Positions 7,497 through 16,481 of a stretch of 46,725 nucleotides of DNA are shown here, piece by piece (within the stretch, counting starts at the first letter, position 1; each line of letters starts with the position of its first letter). The position numbers and the translations under genes are program-made. The stretch comes from Gemmatimonadota bacterium (lineage in GTDB: Bacteria; Gemmatimonadota; Gemmatimonadetes; Gemmatimonadales; GWC2-71-9), in contig QHUU01000074.1 of NCBI GenBank assembly GCA_003222155.1, forward strand, positions 1-46,725, read 5' to 3'. The notes beneath the pieces were generated by a model, which did not search any database, was not told the DNA's origin, and was given only the letters and a program-made list of their open reading frames with translations.

Positions 7497-8675
7497 ATGC
7501 CCGACTACACCTATGTGATTGTCGGCGGCGGCATGACCGCCGACGCGGCGGCACAGGCCATCCATGAAGCCGATCCCGTCGGATCGATCGGGGTGATCGG
7601 CGCCGAGCCGCACCCCCCGTACGACCGGCCGCCGCTCTCGAAGGCCCTGTGGAAAGGCGAGCCCGAAGACAAGATCTGGCGCAAGACGGTCTCCACGGGC
7701 GCGCAGCTGCACCTCGGTCGCCGCATCGGCGCGATCGATGTGCGGGCGCACCTGGCGACGGACGACCGGGGCACGAAGTACCGTTTCACCAAGCTGCTCC
7801 TCGCCACCGGCGGGACCCCGCGGCAGCTGCCGCTCAAGACGGACCAGATCATCTATTTCCGCACGCTCGATGACTACCGGCGACTGCGCGCGCTCGCGAG
7901 CCAGAGCGTGCGGTTCTGCGTGATCGGCGGTGGGTTCATCGGGAGCGAGGTCGCCGCGGCGCTTCGGATGCAGGGGCGCGACGTGACGATGCTCGTTCCG
8001 GAGGCGGGGCTGGGCGCGCGGGTGTTTCCCGCCGAGCTGGCCCGCTTCCTGGCGGACTATTACCGGCAGAAGGGCGTGACGATGCGGCTCGGGGAGGGCA
8101 TGGCGGGCCTCGACCGGCGCGCAGGGTCTTGTCTCGTGCACACGACCACCGGCGGCGAGCTCGTGGCCGAGGTGCTGGTGGCGGGTCTCGGCATCATGCC
8201 GACGGTGGATCTGGCGGAGCAGGCGGGCCTGCGCGTGGACAATGGCGTCGTGGTGGACGAGTTCTGCCGCACGAGCCATCCGGACGTGTATGCGGCGGGT
8301 GACGTCGCCAACTTCGCGAATCCCGCGCTGGGCACGCGGTTGCGCGTGGAGCACGAAGACAACGCCAACACGATGGGGCGCACCGCCGGCCTCAACATGG
8401 CGGGCCGGGCGACGGCCTACGATCATCTGCCGTTCTTCTATTCGGACCTGTTCGATCTGGGCTATGAAGCGGTGGGCGACCTGGACGCCCGGCTCGAGAC
8501 GGTGACGGACTGGAAGGTGCCGTTCCGAGAAGGTGTGGTCTACTACCTGAAGGGCGGCCGGGTGCGCGGCGTGCTCTTGTGGAACACGTGGGGGCAGGTG
8601 GACCACGCGCGGGCCCTCATCGCGGAGCGGGGCCCGTTCCAGGCTCAGGACTTGAAGGGTCGGCTGCCCGCGTAA
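7497..8675 (+). CDS. FAD/NAD(P)-dependent oxidoreductase (ferredoxin-reductase type)
   Basis: 392 aa from ATG 7497 (MPDYTYVIVGGGMTADAAA). Two Rossmann folds are visible: the FAD site VIVGGGMTADAA at residues 6-17 and the NAD(P) site FCVIGGGFIGSEVAAAL near residue 140. Also seen are the ATGGTPRQLP hinge and the second FAD motif DVYAAGDVANF near residue 262. The C-terminal domain (RVEHEDNANTMGRTAGLNM, then VYYLKGGRVRGVLLWN) is that of rhodocoxin/putidaredoxin reductases and AIF-like proteins, which pass electrons from NAD(P)H to a ferredoxin or quinone. No ferredoxin lies nearby. A TACGGT hexamer ends 5 nt before the ATG. The stop overlaps the start of the next gene (TAATG). Confidence 0.9.
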   Translation: MPDYTYVIVGGGMTADAAAQAIHEADPVGSIGVIGAEPHPPYDRPPLSKALWKGEPEDKIWRKTVSTGAQLHLGRRIGAIDVRAHLATDDRGTKYRFTKLLLATGGTPRQLPLKTDQIIYFRTLDDYRRLRALASQSVRFCVIGGGFIGSEVAAALRMQGRDVTMLVPEAGLGARVFPAELARFLADYYRQKGVTMRLGEGMAGLDRRAGSCLVHTTTGGELVAEVLVAGLGIMPTVDLAEQAGLRVDNGVVVDEFCRTSHPDVYAAGDVANFANPALGTRLRVEHEDNANTMGRTAGLNMAGRATAYDHLPFFYSDLFDLGYEAVGDLDARLETVTDWKVPFREGVVYYLKGGRVRGVLLWNTWGQVDHARALIAERGPFQAQDLKGRLPA

Positions 8676-9658
8676 TGGCGCTGCGCGGGGCGCCCGTCAC
8701 GAAGATCTTGGTGGCCGCGACCTCGTCGCTCGCCGCGCTGCTGGGCGTGACGCTCGCTCTCGCCACGGTGCAGGCGAATCGCGGGGCGGACGAGTCGATC
8801 CGGCGCGCGCTCGCGGACACGCGCCGCGGCGTCCAGACGCTCTTGGCGGGCCGCACCGCGACGCTCGCCGGCATGAGCGACGTGAGCGCCCAGGTGCCGC
8901 AGTTCCGCGAGCGGCTGCTCAAGAGTGACGAGCGCTCCGCCGTGCTGGACCAGGTGGCGGAGTACCGGCGGCTGCTCGGGGCCGCCTGGGTACTGGTGAC
9001 CAACGAGCACGGCATCCTGGTGGCGCGCACTGATTATCCCGAGGAGGTCGACGTCGACCTGTCGCGCGGCGCGCTGGTCGCAGGCGCGCTGTCCGGAGAG
9101 TCATCGAGCGGGGCCTGGCTCGACGACCGGTCGCACCAGCTGTTCGTAGCCGTGGGGGTGCCGCTGCGGGCATCCGCAGCGGCGACGCCGCAGGGCGCAC
9201 TCCTGGCCGCGTACGCGATCGACGACACGCTCGCGCAACAGATCAAGCAGGCGACGAACGCCGACGTGGTCCTCTTCGCGCTCGATACGCTGGACCATCC
9301 CTACGTCGTCGGCAGCACGCTGCCGCGCGAGCAGGTCGGCCCGGCGCTCGCCGCCGACACGGCGGCGCTGCGCCGCTTCGCTGCCGACTCGGGCGCCGAG
9401 GAGCTGTCGGCGGTCCTGGATCGCGAACATCTGATCGGTCTCGCCAGTCCGATCCGTTCGGCGGGCGGCGACGCGTTCGGCGGATTTGTGGTATTCCGGT
9501 CGCGCGAGCGGGAGCTGGCGGCGTTTGCCGGCCTGCGCCGCACGCTGGCGATCGCGTTCGCGCTCGGGCTTGGGCTGGCGGTTGCCTCTGTCTCTAGATC
9601 CCTCCGAACCAGGGATACCCCTGGTCCTCCCAGTAGCCGCCGGGTCGCCGATCGGTGA
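8675..9658 (+). CDS. Membrane-anchored Cache-like sensor without an output domain
   Basis: 327 aa, start ATG 8675 overlapping the previous stop (TAATG). Layout: TM1 at residues about 10-32 (ILVAATSSLAALLGVTLALATV), a large extracytoplasmic domain of about 260 residues with Cache/CHASE4 features (YRRLLGAAWVLVTNEHGILVARTDYPEE, LFVAVGVPLRA, HLIGLASPIRSAGGDAFGGFVVFRSRERE), then TM2 near residues 288-306 (TLAIAFALGLGLAVASV). After TM2 only about 20 residues follow and no HAMP, kinase, cyclase or MCP domain. The tail (RSLRTRDTPGPP onward) is encoded antisense to the end of the molybdopterin oxidoreductase gene. It may signal through a partner protein or be a remnant of a longer receptor. Confidence 0.75.
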   Translation: MALRGAPVTKILVAATSSLAALLGVTLALATVQANRGADESIRRALADTRRGVQTLLAGRTATLAGMSDVSAQVPQFRERLLKSDERSAVLDQVAEYRRLLGAAWVLVTNEHGILVARTDYPEEVDVDLSRGALVAGALSGESSSGAWLDDRSHQLFVAVGVPLRASAAATPQGALLAAYAIDDTLAQQIKQATNADVVLFALDTLDHPYVVGSTLPREQVGPALAADTAALRRFAADSGAEELSAVLDREHLIGLASPIRSAGGDAFGGFVVFRSRERELAAFAGLRRTLAIAFALGLGLAVASVSRSLRTRDTPGPPSSRRVADR

Positions 9659-10343
9659 ACGTCATCGAGACCAGGTACTTGGTGAGCTTGTAGCCCAGCT
9701 TGGTTGGCGAGTACAGCCGCAGGGGCGCACCGTGCGCCGGTGGGAGCGGATTGTCGTTCATCCCGTACGCCAGGATGGTTTGCGGATGCATGGCGCTCGC
9801 CAGATCCCACCCGTTCGAGTAGCCGGCGTCGAACGAGTCGAAACTGATGTAGCGCGCGGTGTCGAGCGGGCGGCAGCGGGCGACGATCGCGGACACCGGG
9901 ACGCCGTGCCAGCTCGCGATCGCCGACCAGCCCTCCACGCAGTGATGCTTCACCGTGTACGCCGTTCGCGGCAGCCGCATGAGGTCGTCGAGCGACAATT
10001 CGAGCGGGTGCTCGACCAGGCCCTGCACGCGCAGCCGCCAACGGTCCGGGTCGCGCAGCATGGGCATCATTCCCGAGATGAAATAGCTCGGCAGCATCGC
10101 GCTGCGCTCGGCGGCTGAGTACGTCCGCGCCAGGTGCGTGGGGGAGAACAAGACCTTCTCGCCCACCCAGTCGTTGACGCGGCTCCAGTCGAGGAGCAGC
10201 GGGCGAATGGCGCCGCCCCCGTCCCAACCGCACGCCGCCGCCAGCGCGGTGCCAGCTCCGCCCAGACCCAACTTTACGAATGCGCGCCGGTCGACACCGG
10301 GCGTCTGGGCGCCTAGGAGTCTGCGTCTCTCGGTCTCAGTCAT
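9594..10343 (-). CDS. Tat-exported molybdopterin-dependent oxidoreductase (MsrP/YedY-like)
   Basis: 249 aa. The N-terminus has a twin-arginine signal (VDRRAFVKLGLGGAG, Arg19-Arg20) running into a lipobox-like ALAAAC (Cys38), so the protein is probably a Tat-exported lipoprotein. The sulfite-oxidase-type Moco domain follows: YFISGMMPMLRDPDRWRLRV, then YTVKHHCVEGWSAIASWHGV with the molybdenum-ligating Cys135, and DNPLPPAHGAPLRLYSPTKLGYK, the usual substrate/cofactor loop. Members reduce oxidised methionines or other S- or N-oxides, or oxidise sulfite. It is encoded with a b-type cytochrome (8-bp overlap), which suggests quinol-linked reduction. It converges with and overlaps the sensor gene by 65 bp. 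Confidence 0.9.
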   Translation of the reverse strand: MTETERRRLLGAQTPGVDRRAFVKLGLGGAGTALAAACGWDGGGAIRPLLLDWSRVNDWVGEKVLFSPTHLARTYSAAERSAMLPSYFISGMMPMLRDPDRWRLRVQGLVEHPLELSLDDLMRLPRTAYTVKHHCVEGWSAIASWHGVPVSAIVARCRPLDTARYISFDSFDAGYSNGWDLASAMHPQTILAYGMNDNPLPPAHGAPLRLYSPTKLGYKLTKYLVSMTFTDRRPGGYWEDQGYPWFGGI

Positions 10344-11013
10344 GGCTCGGAAAGCGGCCTCGGTACCACCCCGTGATCATGGCCCGCAGCGAAGCGGGGT
10401 CCACGACGAACACGAGGATCACGTGCATGATCGTGAACCCCACGAAGATCCACACGATCCAGAAATGCCAGTAGCGCGCCGCCTGAAATCCACCCAACAA
10501 CGCCGTCAGCCAGCTCAGCTGGGTCGGTTTGTAGATCGCGAAGCCGGTGAGCACCGCGAGCGCGCCCAGCACGATCACACCCGTGTACGCAAGCTTCTGG
10601 AGCGGGTTGTGCTTACCCTGCGGTGGATGCTCCCGGCGGAGATGGAGGTAGTACTTCGTCATCGCGAGCGCGCCCGGAACGTCCCGCGGGCGGAACAGCA
10701 GGGCGCGCCACTCGCCGCTCCGTACGAGGTACCCGAGGTACAGGAGACCGAAAGCGACGAGCGGCCATGCCAGCGCGAAGTGCCAGTTGAGCGCGCCCGC
10801 GAGCCAGCCGCCGAGCCGGCTCCAGTGCGGGAACTGTGCGCCGTCGAACGGGCTCGCTAAGTACGGCCCGCCCCGGTTTCCGAACCGGTCGTAGGCCTCG
10901 TAGATCTGCAGGCCGCTCGCGATCAGGCCAGCGAGCACGACGACGGTCGCCCAGTGGGTGAGCCGGACGATCCAGTGGTGGCGGCGTACGGTTGCGGCAG
11001 GAGTCGCGGTCAT
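10336..11013 (-). CDS. Cytochrome b561-type membrane subunit
   Basis: 225 aa starting MTATPAATVRRHHWIVRLTHW at ATG 11013. It has four main hydrophobic segments, with histidines placed as heme ligands: RLTHWATVVVLAGLIASGL, LNWHFALAWPLVAFGLLYLGY, YTGVIVLGALAVLTGFAIY and YWHFWIVWIFVGFTIMHVILVFVV. This is the YedZ/cytochrome b561 fold that passes electrons from the quinol pool to a periplasmic oxidoreductase. The next gene, overlapped by 8 bp, is the Tat-exported molybdoenzyme, so the two should form one membrane-anchored redox system. Confidence 0.88.
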   Translation of the reverse strand: MTATPAATVRRHHWIVRLTHWATVVVLAGLIASGLQIYEAYDRFGNRGGPYLASPFDGAQFPHWSRLGGWLAGALNWHFALAWPLVAFGLLYLGYLVRSGEWRALLFRPRDVPGALAMTKYYLHLRREHPPQGKHNPLQKLAYTGVIVLGALAVLTGFAIYKPTQLSWLTALLGGFQAARYWHFWIVWIFVGFTIMHVILVFVVDPASLRAMITGWYRGRFPSHD

Positions 11014-11106
11014 GGCAGCAGGGGAAACCTGCGGCCACGGCCCGATCCCCGCCACTGTCGTCCGTGCGCTTCCAGGCCGCCCTGCCCGGCCTTAGCTTGC
11101 AGGCCG

Positions 11107-13263
11107 ATGACTCAGACCCGACACAGCGCGCCTGCCCTCCCCGAACGGATCGGCGGGCTCGCCGCCGTTGCCGCCAACCTGTCGTGGAGCTGGAACCGCA
11201 ACGCGCGCGCACTGTTCCGCATGCTGGATGCGGCGCTGTGGCGTCGCACCCAGCACAATCCCATCGAGCTGTTGCGTCGGGTCGATCCCGCACGACTCGC
11301 CGCCTGCGCGGCGGACCCCGCGTTTCTGCGGCTGTACGACGCCGTCGCGGCGGCCGTGGCGCAGGACGGGACGTCAGCCGGCACGTGGTTCGCCACGTCG
11401 TACCCCGAGTCCGTCCAGCGGCCGATCGCGTACTTCTGCGCCGAGTTCGGTCTGCACGCCTCGGTCCCCATCTATTCCGGCGGCCTGGGCGTGCTCGCGG
11501 GGGACCAGTGCAAGGCGGCTTCGGACCTGGGCGTCCCGCTCGTGGGTGTGGGCCTGTTCTATACCAAGGGATACTCCGACCAGCGCCTGCGGCTGGACGG
11601 ATGGCAGGAGGACGCCGAAGAGCGTTTCGACGTGGCCGCGACGCCGCTCGAGCGGGTGCGCGGGCCGAAGGGCGATCCCTGCCTCGCGACGGTGCGGCTG
11701 TCGGGACGCCCCGTGAGCGTGGGTGCATGGCGCGTCATGGTGGGCCGCGTGCCGATCCTGCTCCTGGACACGGACCTCGAGCAGAACGACGCGGCCGACC
11801 GCGGGCTGTCCCATCGGCTCTACGCCGGTGGCCCCGACCTGCGGCTGCGTCAGGAATGGATCCTAGGCGTGGGCGGCGTGCGAGTGCTGCGGACCCTGGG
11901 ATACGACCCCGCCGCCTGGCACGCGAACGAAGGGCACGCTGCCTTCATGCTCGTCGAGCGGGTCCGCGAGCTCGTGACGCGAGGGCTCCCGTTCGCGGAC
12001 GCTGTGCGCCGCGTACGTGGGACCAGCGTCTTCACGACCCACACGCCGGTGCCCGCCGGGCACGACACGTTTTCGCTCGAGCAGGTGGAGCAGTGCCTCG
12101 GCCCGGTGTGGCAGGAGATGGGAGTGGCCCGCGAAGCGTTCACGCGCCTCGGGCGTCATCCCGTGATCGACCACGACCGCTTTCATATGCCGGTGGCGGC
12201 CATCCGGTTGTCGGCGCGGGTCAACGCGGTGTCGCGCCGTCACGGGGAAGAGGCTCGCCGCATTTGGGCCCCGCTCTGGCCCGACCGCGAGGCGGCGCGT
12301 GTGCCGATCGGCCACGTCACGAACGGCGTCCATATCGCTACGTGGATGGCGAACCGCGTCTTGACCCTGTTCGACTCGCACTTCGGCCCGGATTGGCTCG
12401 CGCGGGTGGACGACGCGGGGTTCTGGGACAAGGTGCTCGAGCTGGACGGCGGGGCCGTGTGGGCGGTGCACAGCCAGCTCAAGTCCCATCTGATGCGGAG
12501 CATCCGGGAGCAGGCGCGGCGACGCTGGGCGGATCAGTGGAAGGAAGCCCTGCACCTCGTGGGCGCGGGGACCCTGCTCGATCCGGAGGCTCTGACGATC
12601 GGCTTCGGACGGCGGTTCGCGACCTACAAGCGGGCCGACCTGATCTTCCGGGATCCCGACCGGCTGCAGCGCCTGCTGGTGAACCCCTGGCGCCCGGTCC
12701 AGATCGTGTTTTCCGGCAAGGCGCACCCGGGCGACGAGCCCGGCAAGCAGGTGCTGCAGCGCGTGTACGCCCACACGCGGGAGGCCCGGTTCGAGGGTCG
12801 GATCGCGTTCATCGAAGACTACGACATGCATCTGGCCCACAGCCTGGTGCAGGGGGTGGATCTCTGGCTCAACGTGCCGCGCCCGCCGCTCGAGGCGTGT
12901 GGCACGAGCGGCATGAAGGCGGCGTTGAACGGCGTACCGCAACTCAGCACGCTGGACGGCTGGTGGGCCGAGGGTTACGATGGGCCGAACGGGTGGGGCA
13001 TTCCGCCGGCGCCGGCCGGTCAGGACGCCGATGCGGCCGATGCCGAGCAGCTGTACCGGCTGCTCGAAGCCGAGGTGGTGCCGCTGTTCTACGACCGGGA
13101 TGCTGCGAATGTGCCGCGGCGCTGGGTCGAGACGATGAAACACGCGCTGCGCGCGGCGGGCGCGCGGTTCACCGCGCAGCGGATGGTGAGGGAGTACCTC
13201 ACCCAGTACTATCTCCCCGCGATGCGGGGCGAGCCGCCGGCGGACGATCCGCCGACCGCCTGA
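11107..13263 (+). CDS. glgP: Alpha-glucan (glycogen) phosphorylase, GT35
   Basis: 718 aa, the shorter form of the family (E. coli GlgP and MalP are about 800 residues). It releases glucose-1-phosphate from alpha-1,4-glucan using pyridoxal phosphate. Seen: RPIAYFCAEFGLHASVPIYSGGLG, AWHANEGHAAFM, NGVHIATWM, the GRRFATYKRADL motif and EACGTSGMKAALNG, where Lys604 is expected to hold PLP. Start ATG 11107. A weak TTCCAG-N17-TAGCTT element ends 8 nt upstream and there is no ribosome site. First gene of the five-gene glucan operon; glgA follows after 12 bp. The divergent neighbour is the cytochrome b gene. Confidence 0.95.
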   Translation: MTQTRHSAPALPERIGGLAAVAANLSWSWNRNARALFRMLDAALWRRTQHNPIELLRRVDPARLAACAADPAFLRLYDAVAAAVAQDGTSAGTWFATSYPESVQRPIAYFCAEFGLHASVPIYSGGLGVLAGDQCKAASDLGVPLVGVGLFYTKGYSDQRLRLDGWQEDAEERFDVAATPLERVRGPKGDPCLATVRLSGRPVSVGAWRVMVGRVPILLLDTDLEQNDAADRGLSHRLYAGGPDLRLRQEWILGVGGVRVLRTLGYDPAAWHANEGHAAFMLVERVRELVTRGLPFADAVRRVRGTSVFTTHTPVPAGHDTFSLEQVEQCLGPVWQEMGVAREAFTRLGRHPVIDHDRFHMPVAAIRLSARVNAVSRRHGEEARRIWAPLWPDREAARVPIGHVTNGVHIATWMANRVLTLFDSHFGPDWLARVDDAGFWDKVLELDGGAVWAVHSQLKSHLMRSIREQARRRWADQWKEALHLVGAGTLLDPEALTIGFGRRFATYKRADLIFRDPDRLQRLLVNPWRPVQIVFSGKAHPGDEPGKQVLQRVYAHTREARFEGRIAFIEDYDMHLAHSLVQGVDLWLNVPRPPLEACGTSGMKAALNGVPQLSTLDGWWAEGYDGPNGWGIPPAPAGQDADAADAEQLYRLLEAEVVPLFYDRDAANVPRRWVETMKHALRAAGARFTAQRMVREYLTQYYLPAMRGEPPADDPPTA

Positions 13264-13275
13264 CAGGAGGCGACC

Positions 13276-14832
13276 ATGGGCGCGACGACACCAACGCCGA
13301 AACCGGGCCGGCAGCGCACCACCCGTCCGCGACGGATCGCGGGCACGACACCACGGCCGCAGACGCCCGAGGGCGAACGGATCGGCGTCGCCCACCTGAC
13401 GGCCGAGTATTGGCCCTTCGCGCGCACCGGCGGGCTGGGTGAGGCGGTGAGCGGCCTGGCGACGTTTCAGGCCGCGGCGGGCCTTGCGACGACGGTCATC
13501 ATGCCGCTGTACCAGCTGGTGCGCGAGACGACACCGTCGCTCGAGCGCACGGGGTTGACGCTCACGGTCACTCTCGGTGGTCATACCGAACGGGCGTGGG
13601 TGTACGAATCCCGAGCCCCGGGCCCCGGACCCCGTGTCTTTTTCATCGAGCACCCCGACTTCTTCGATCGGGCGGGCATCTACGGCGACAACGGCGCCGA
13701 CTATCCGGACAACGCCCGACGGTTCGCGTTCTTCTGCCTCGCCGCGCTGACGGCGCTTCCGGAGATCGCCCCCGCGACGCAGGTGCTGCACGCGCACGAC
13801 TGGCATACGGCCCTGGCCCCCGTCTACCTGCGCACCGCGTTCGCCGGCCAGCCGTTCTACCGCGGCCTTTCCGTCGTGATGTCCGTTCACAACGCGGGGT
13901 TCCAGGGGCACTTCCCGCCGGACACGCTCGCTGGGTTGGGTCTCGCCGCCGAGCTGTACAACCCGGGTGTGTTCGAGTGGTACGGCCGGATGAACATGCT
14001 CAAGGCGGGGCTCGCGTTTTCCGATCTCGCGGTGACGGTCAGCCCCACGCACGCACGCGAACTGTGCACCCAGGAGGGGGGGTTCGGGCTGCACGACACG
14101 TTCATCGGCATGGGCGACCGGCTCAACGGCATCCTGAACGGGATCGATCCGACCCTCTGGAATCCCGAGACCGACCCCGAGATCACGGATCACTTCTCGC
14201 GCGAGGATCTGTCGGGAAAGCGTCGCTGCAAGGCAGCGCTGCAGCGCGCGTACGGCCTCCCCGTAGAGCCGCATACGCCGCTGTTCGGCATGAGCGCGCG
14301 CATGGTGGCGCAGAAGGGGCTGGACCTGGTGCTCGGCGCCGATCTCCTGGGGACGTCGAACGCGCAATTCATCTTCCTCGGCGCGGGAGAGCATCGCTAT
14401 CACGAGGCGCTGGGAAACCTCGCCGCCGCGGCCCCCGACCGCATGGCGGTCGAGTTCATGTTCACCGATCACCTCGAGCATCGTCTCCTCGCCGGGGCCG
14501 ACGCCCTGCTGATGCCGTCCTTGTACGAGCCGTGCGGGCTCACGCAGATGCGCGCCCAACGCTACGGCGCGGTCCCCGTCGCGCGCCGGGTGGGCGGCCT
14601 GTCGGACAGCATCTCGGACGGCGTGACCGGGTTTCTGTTCGACGAATACACGCCGGCGGGCTTGGGGCTGGCGGTGCGCCGGGCGATGGACAGCTACGCC
14701 GACCGACCGGCGTGGCGCAAGCTCGTGCGGGCCGCGATGACGCAAACGTTCGGCTGGGACCGCTCCGCGGACCGGTACCTGGCGCTGTACGCCCGCGCGC
14801 TCGCGGTGCGCTCGGCCGCGCTTTCCAGCTGA
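13276..14832 (+). CDS. glgA: Glycogen synthase, GT5
   Basis: 518 aa. Transfers glucose from ADP-glucose (or UDP-glucose) to growing alpha-1,4-glucan. An unusual basic, Pro/Thr-rich leader of about 35 residues precedes the GT5 N-domain (IGVAHLTAEYWPFARTGGLGEAV). Other motifs are HAHDWHTALAPVYL, VMSVHNAGFQG, NGIDPTLWNPETD, FGMSARMVAQKGLDLVL and PSLYEPCGLTQMRAQRYG (catalytic-site Glu418). The family's KTGGL or KVGGL is RTGGL here (Arg50). A strong AGGAGG lies 6 nt before ATG 13276. No glgC for making ADP-glucose is in the window. Confidence 0.95.
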   Translation: MGATTPTPKPGRQRTTRPRRIAGTTPRPQTPEGERIGVAHLTAEYWPFARTGGLGEAVSGLATFQAAAGLATTVIMPLYQLVRETTPSLERTGLTLTVTLGGHTERAWVYESRAPGPGPRVFFIEHPDFFDRAGIYGDNGADYPDNARRFAFFCLAALTALPEIAPATQVLHAHDWHTALAPVYLRTAFAGQPFYRGLSVVMSVHNAGFQGHFPPDTLAGLGLAAELYNPGVFEWYGRMNMLKAGLAFSDLAVTVSPTHARELCTQEGGFGLHDTFIGMGDRLNGILNGIDPTLWNPETDPEITDHFSREDLSGKRRCKAALQRAYGLPVEPHTPLFGMSARMVAQKGLDLVLGADLLGTSNAQFIFLGAGEHRYHEALGNLAAAAPDRMAVEFMFTDHLEHRLLAGADALLMPSLYEPCGLTQMRAQRYGAVPVARRVGGLSDSISDGVTGFLFDEYTPAGLGLAVRRAMDSYADRPAWRKLVRAAMTQTFGWDRSADRYLALYARALAVRSAALSS

Positions 14833-14843
14833 CCGGGACCGCG

Positions 14844-16481
14844 ATGGAGTTCGTCCTCGCGCTCCACAGTCACCTCCCGTACGTCCTGAATCACGGCCGC
14901 TGGCCGCACGGCAGCGACTGGCTGTGCGAGGCCGCGCTGGACACGTATCTCCCGCTGCTGGAGCGGCTCGAGGAGCTGTCCGCCGAAGGAACGGCTGCGC
15001 CGCTGACGATCGGCTTCACGCCGGTGTTGGCGAATCAACTGGCCAGTCCCGCCTTCGCGCGGGAGATGGAGGAGTTCTTCGGCCAACGGCTGGCTGCCTG
15101 CGACGAAGCCGCGGCGTCGTTCGGGCCGCTGGTGGAATTCTGGAGGGAGCGATTCAGTCGCCTGCGGGCGCTGTTCCGGAGCATCGACGCAAATCTCGTC
15201 TCCGCCTTTCGGCGCCTCCAGGAGCGGGGCCGCCTGGAGATCATCGGATCCGCGGCCACGCACGGCTACCTGCCGCTCCTCGCGCGGGACGAGAGCATCC
15301 GGCTGCAGCTGGCCGTCGGCCAACACGAGCACCGTCGTCTGTTCGGAGTCGCACCGCAAGGTTGCTGGCTGCCGGAATGCGCCTATCGACCGCGCGGCAA
15401 GCGGCGCCGGGGCATCGAGGAGCATCTCGCGGACGCCGGGTTCCGCTACTTTTTCACCGACGCGCATCTCGCCCGCGCCGGCAGCCCGCTCGGCGCCTAC
15501 GGCGACATTCCCCTTGGCGCGGAGCGGTTCGATGCGGAGCGGCACGACGATCCCTCGAAGCCCGGCCGCCGCACGAAGGCGGCGCGGTCGCCGTATCACG
15601 CGTATCGCGTCTCCCAGGCTACGCGTGGATCCGCGCGCGGCTCGGTCGCCGCGCTGGTGCGCGATCCCCGCTCCTCCATGCAGATCTGGAGCCGGCACCA
15701 GGGCTACCCGGGCGACGAGTCGTACCTCGAGTTCCACAAGATCCGCTGGCCGGGCGGCCTCAAGCTGTGGCGGGTGAGCGGCCCCAATGTCGACCTGGGC
15801 GCGAAACGTCCGTACGAGCCGCGCACGGCGCTCGAGCGCGCGGCGGGTCACGCGTCGCACTTCGTCTACCTGCTCGAGAGCGTCACACAGGAGCAGCGGG
15901 CGGATGGCGACGGAGTCATCGTGGCGCCGTTCGACACCGAGCTGTTCGGCCACTGGTGGTTCGAGGGAGCGGACTTCCTCGCCGCGACGTATCGCGCGTT
16001 GCGCGGGAAGAGCGTGCGCGCGGTGACGGCGTCGCAGCATCTGGAGGCCCATGCTCCTCGCACCGCGCTGCAGCTGGCCGAAGGCTCCTGGGGAGCGAAT
16101 GGCGACCACTCCATGTGGCTGAACGATCGGACCGCATGGACCTGGAAGCGGCTCGCACCGCTCGAGGAGGCCTTCTGGGACGCGGCGCCCACCGCGCTCA
16201 CATCCGCCGCCTTGCGACCCGTGCTGGCGCAGGCCGCGCGCGAGCTGCTGCTGGCGCAGGCCTCCGACTGGCAATTCATCATCTCGACCGGGGCGGTGGT
16301 CGACTACGCCGAGCGGCGCTTCACGCTGCATTGCGACGACGCCGAGCGGCTGATCAAGCTGATGGGGGGCGTCGGCGGCGGCGAGCTCGAGGCGGGACGG
16401 CGGCTGGCCGACGAGCTCGCCCGCCGTGACGATCTGTTCCCCGATGTGCTGGCCCAGGTGGCGGAGGCGCTCAACGGTTGA
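14844..16481 (+). CDS. GH57 1,4-alpha-glucan branching enzyme
   Basis: 545 aa. GH57 branching enzymes cut alpha-1,4 chains and rejoin them through alpha-1,6 links. Seen: N-terminal FVLALHSHLPYVLNHG, the nucleophile motif CWLPECAYRP (Glu178), SRHQGYPGDESYLEFHK, the acid/base motif PFDTELFGHWWFEG (Asp364) and EGSWGANGDHSMWLN, with the helical DUF1957 domain at the C-terminus. Length and motif order match the TIGR03009/AmyC-type enzymes. It starts 11 bp after glgA and its stop overlaps the next start (TGATG), so it should be co-translated with its neighbours. It takes the place of the GH13 GlgB. Confidence 0.93.
   Translation: MEFVLALHSHLPYVLNHGRWPHGSDWLCEAALDTYLPLLERLEELSAEGTAAPLTIGFTPVLANQLASPAFAREMEEFFGQRLAACDEAAASFGPLVEFWRERFSRLRALFRSIDANLVSAFRRLQERGRLEIIGSAATHGYLPLLARDESIRLQLAVGQHEHRRLFGVAPQGCWLPECAYRPRGKRRRGIEEHLADAGFRYFFTDAHLARAGSPLGAYGDIPLGAERFDAERHDDPSKPGRRTKAARSPYHAYRVSQATRGSARGSVAALVRDPRSSMQIWSRHQGYPGDESYLEFHKIRWPGGLKLWRVSGPNVDLGAKRPYEPRTALERAAGHASHFVYLLESVTQEQRADGDGVIVAPFDTELFGHWWFEGADFLAATYRALRGKSVRAVTASQHLEAHAPRTALQLAEGSWGANGDHSMWLNDRTAWTWKRLAPLEEAFWDAAPTALTSAALRPVLAQAARELLLAQASDWQFIISTGAVVDYAERRFTLHCDDAERLIKLMGGVGGGELEAGRRLADELARRDDLFPDVLAQVAEALNG

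Noticed and set aside
11863-14745. A very long open frame (about 960 codons) on the minus strand opposite glgP and glgA
   Set aside because: It has no recognisable domain, is Arg/His/Pro-rich, and is the expected antisense shadow of high-GC genes whose own frames carry full catalytic motifs.
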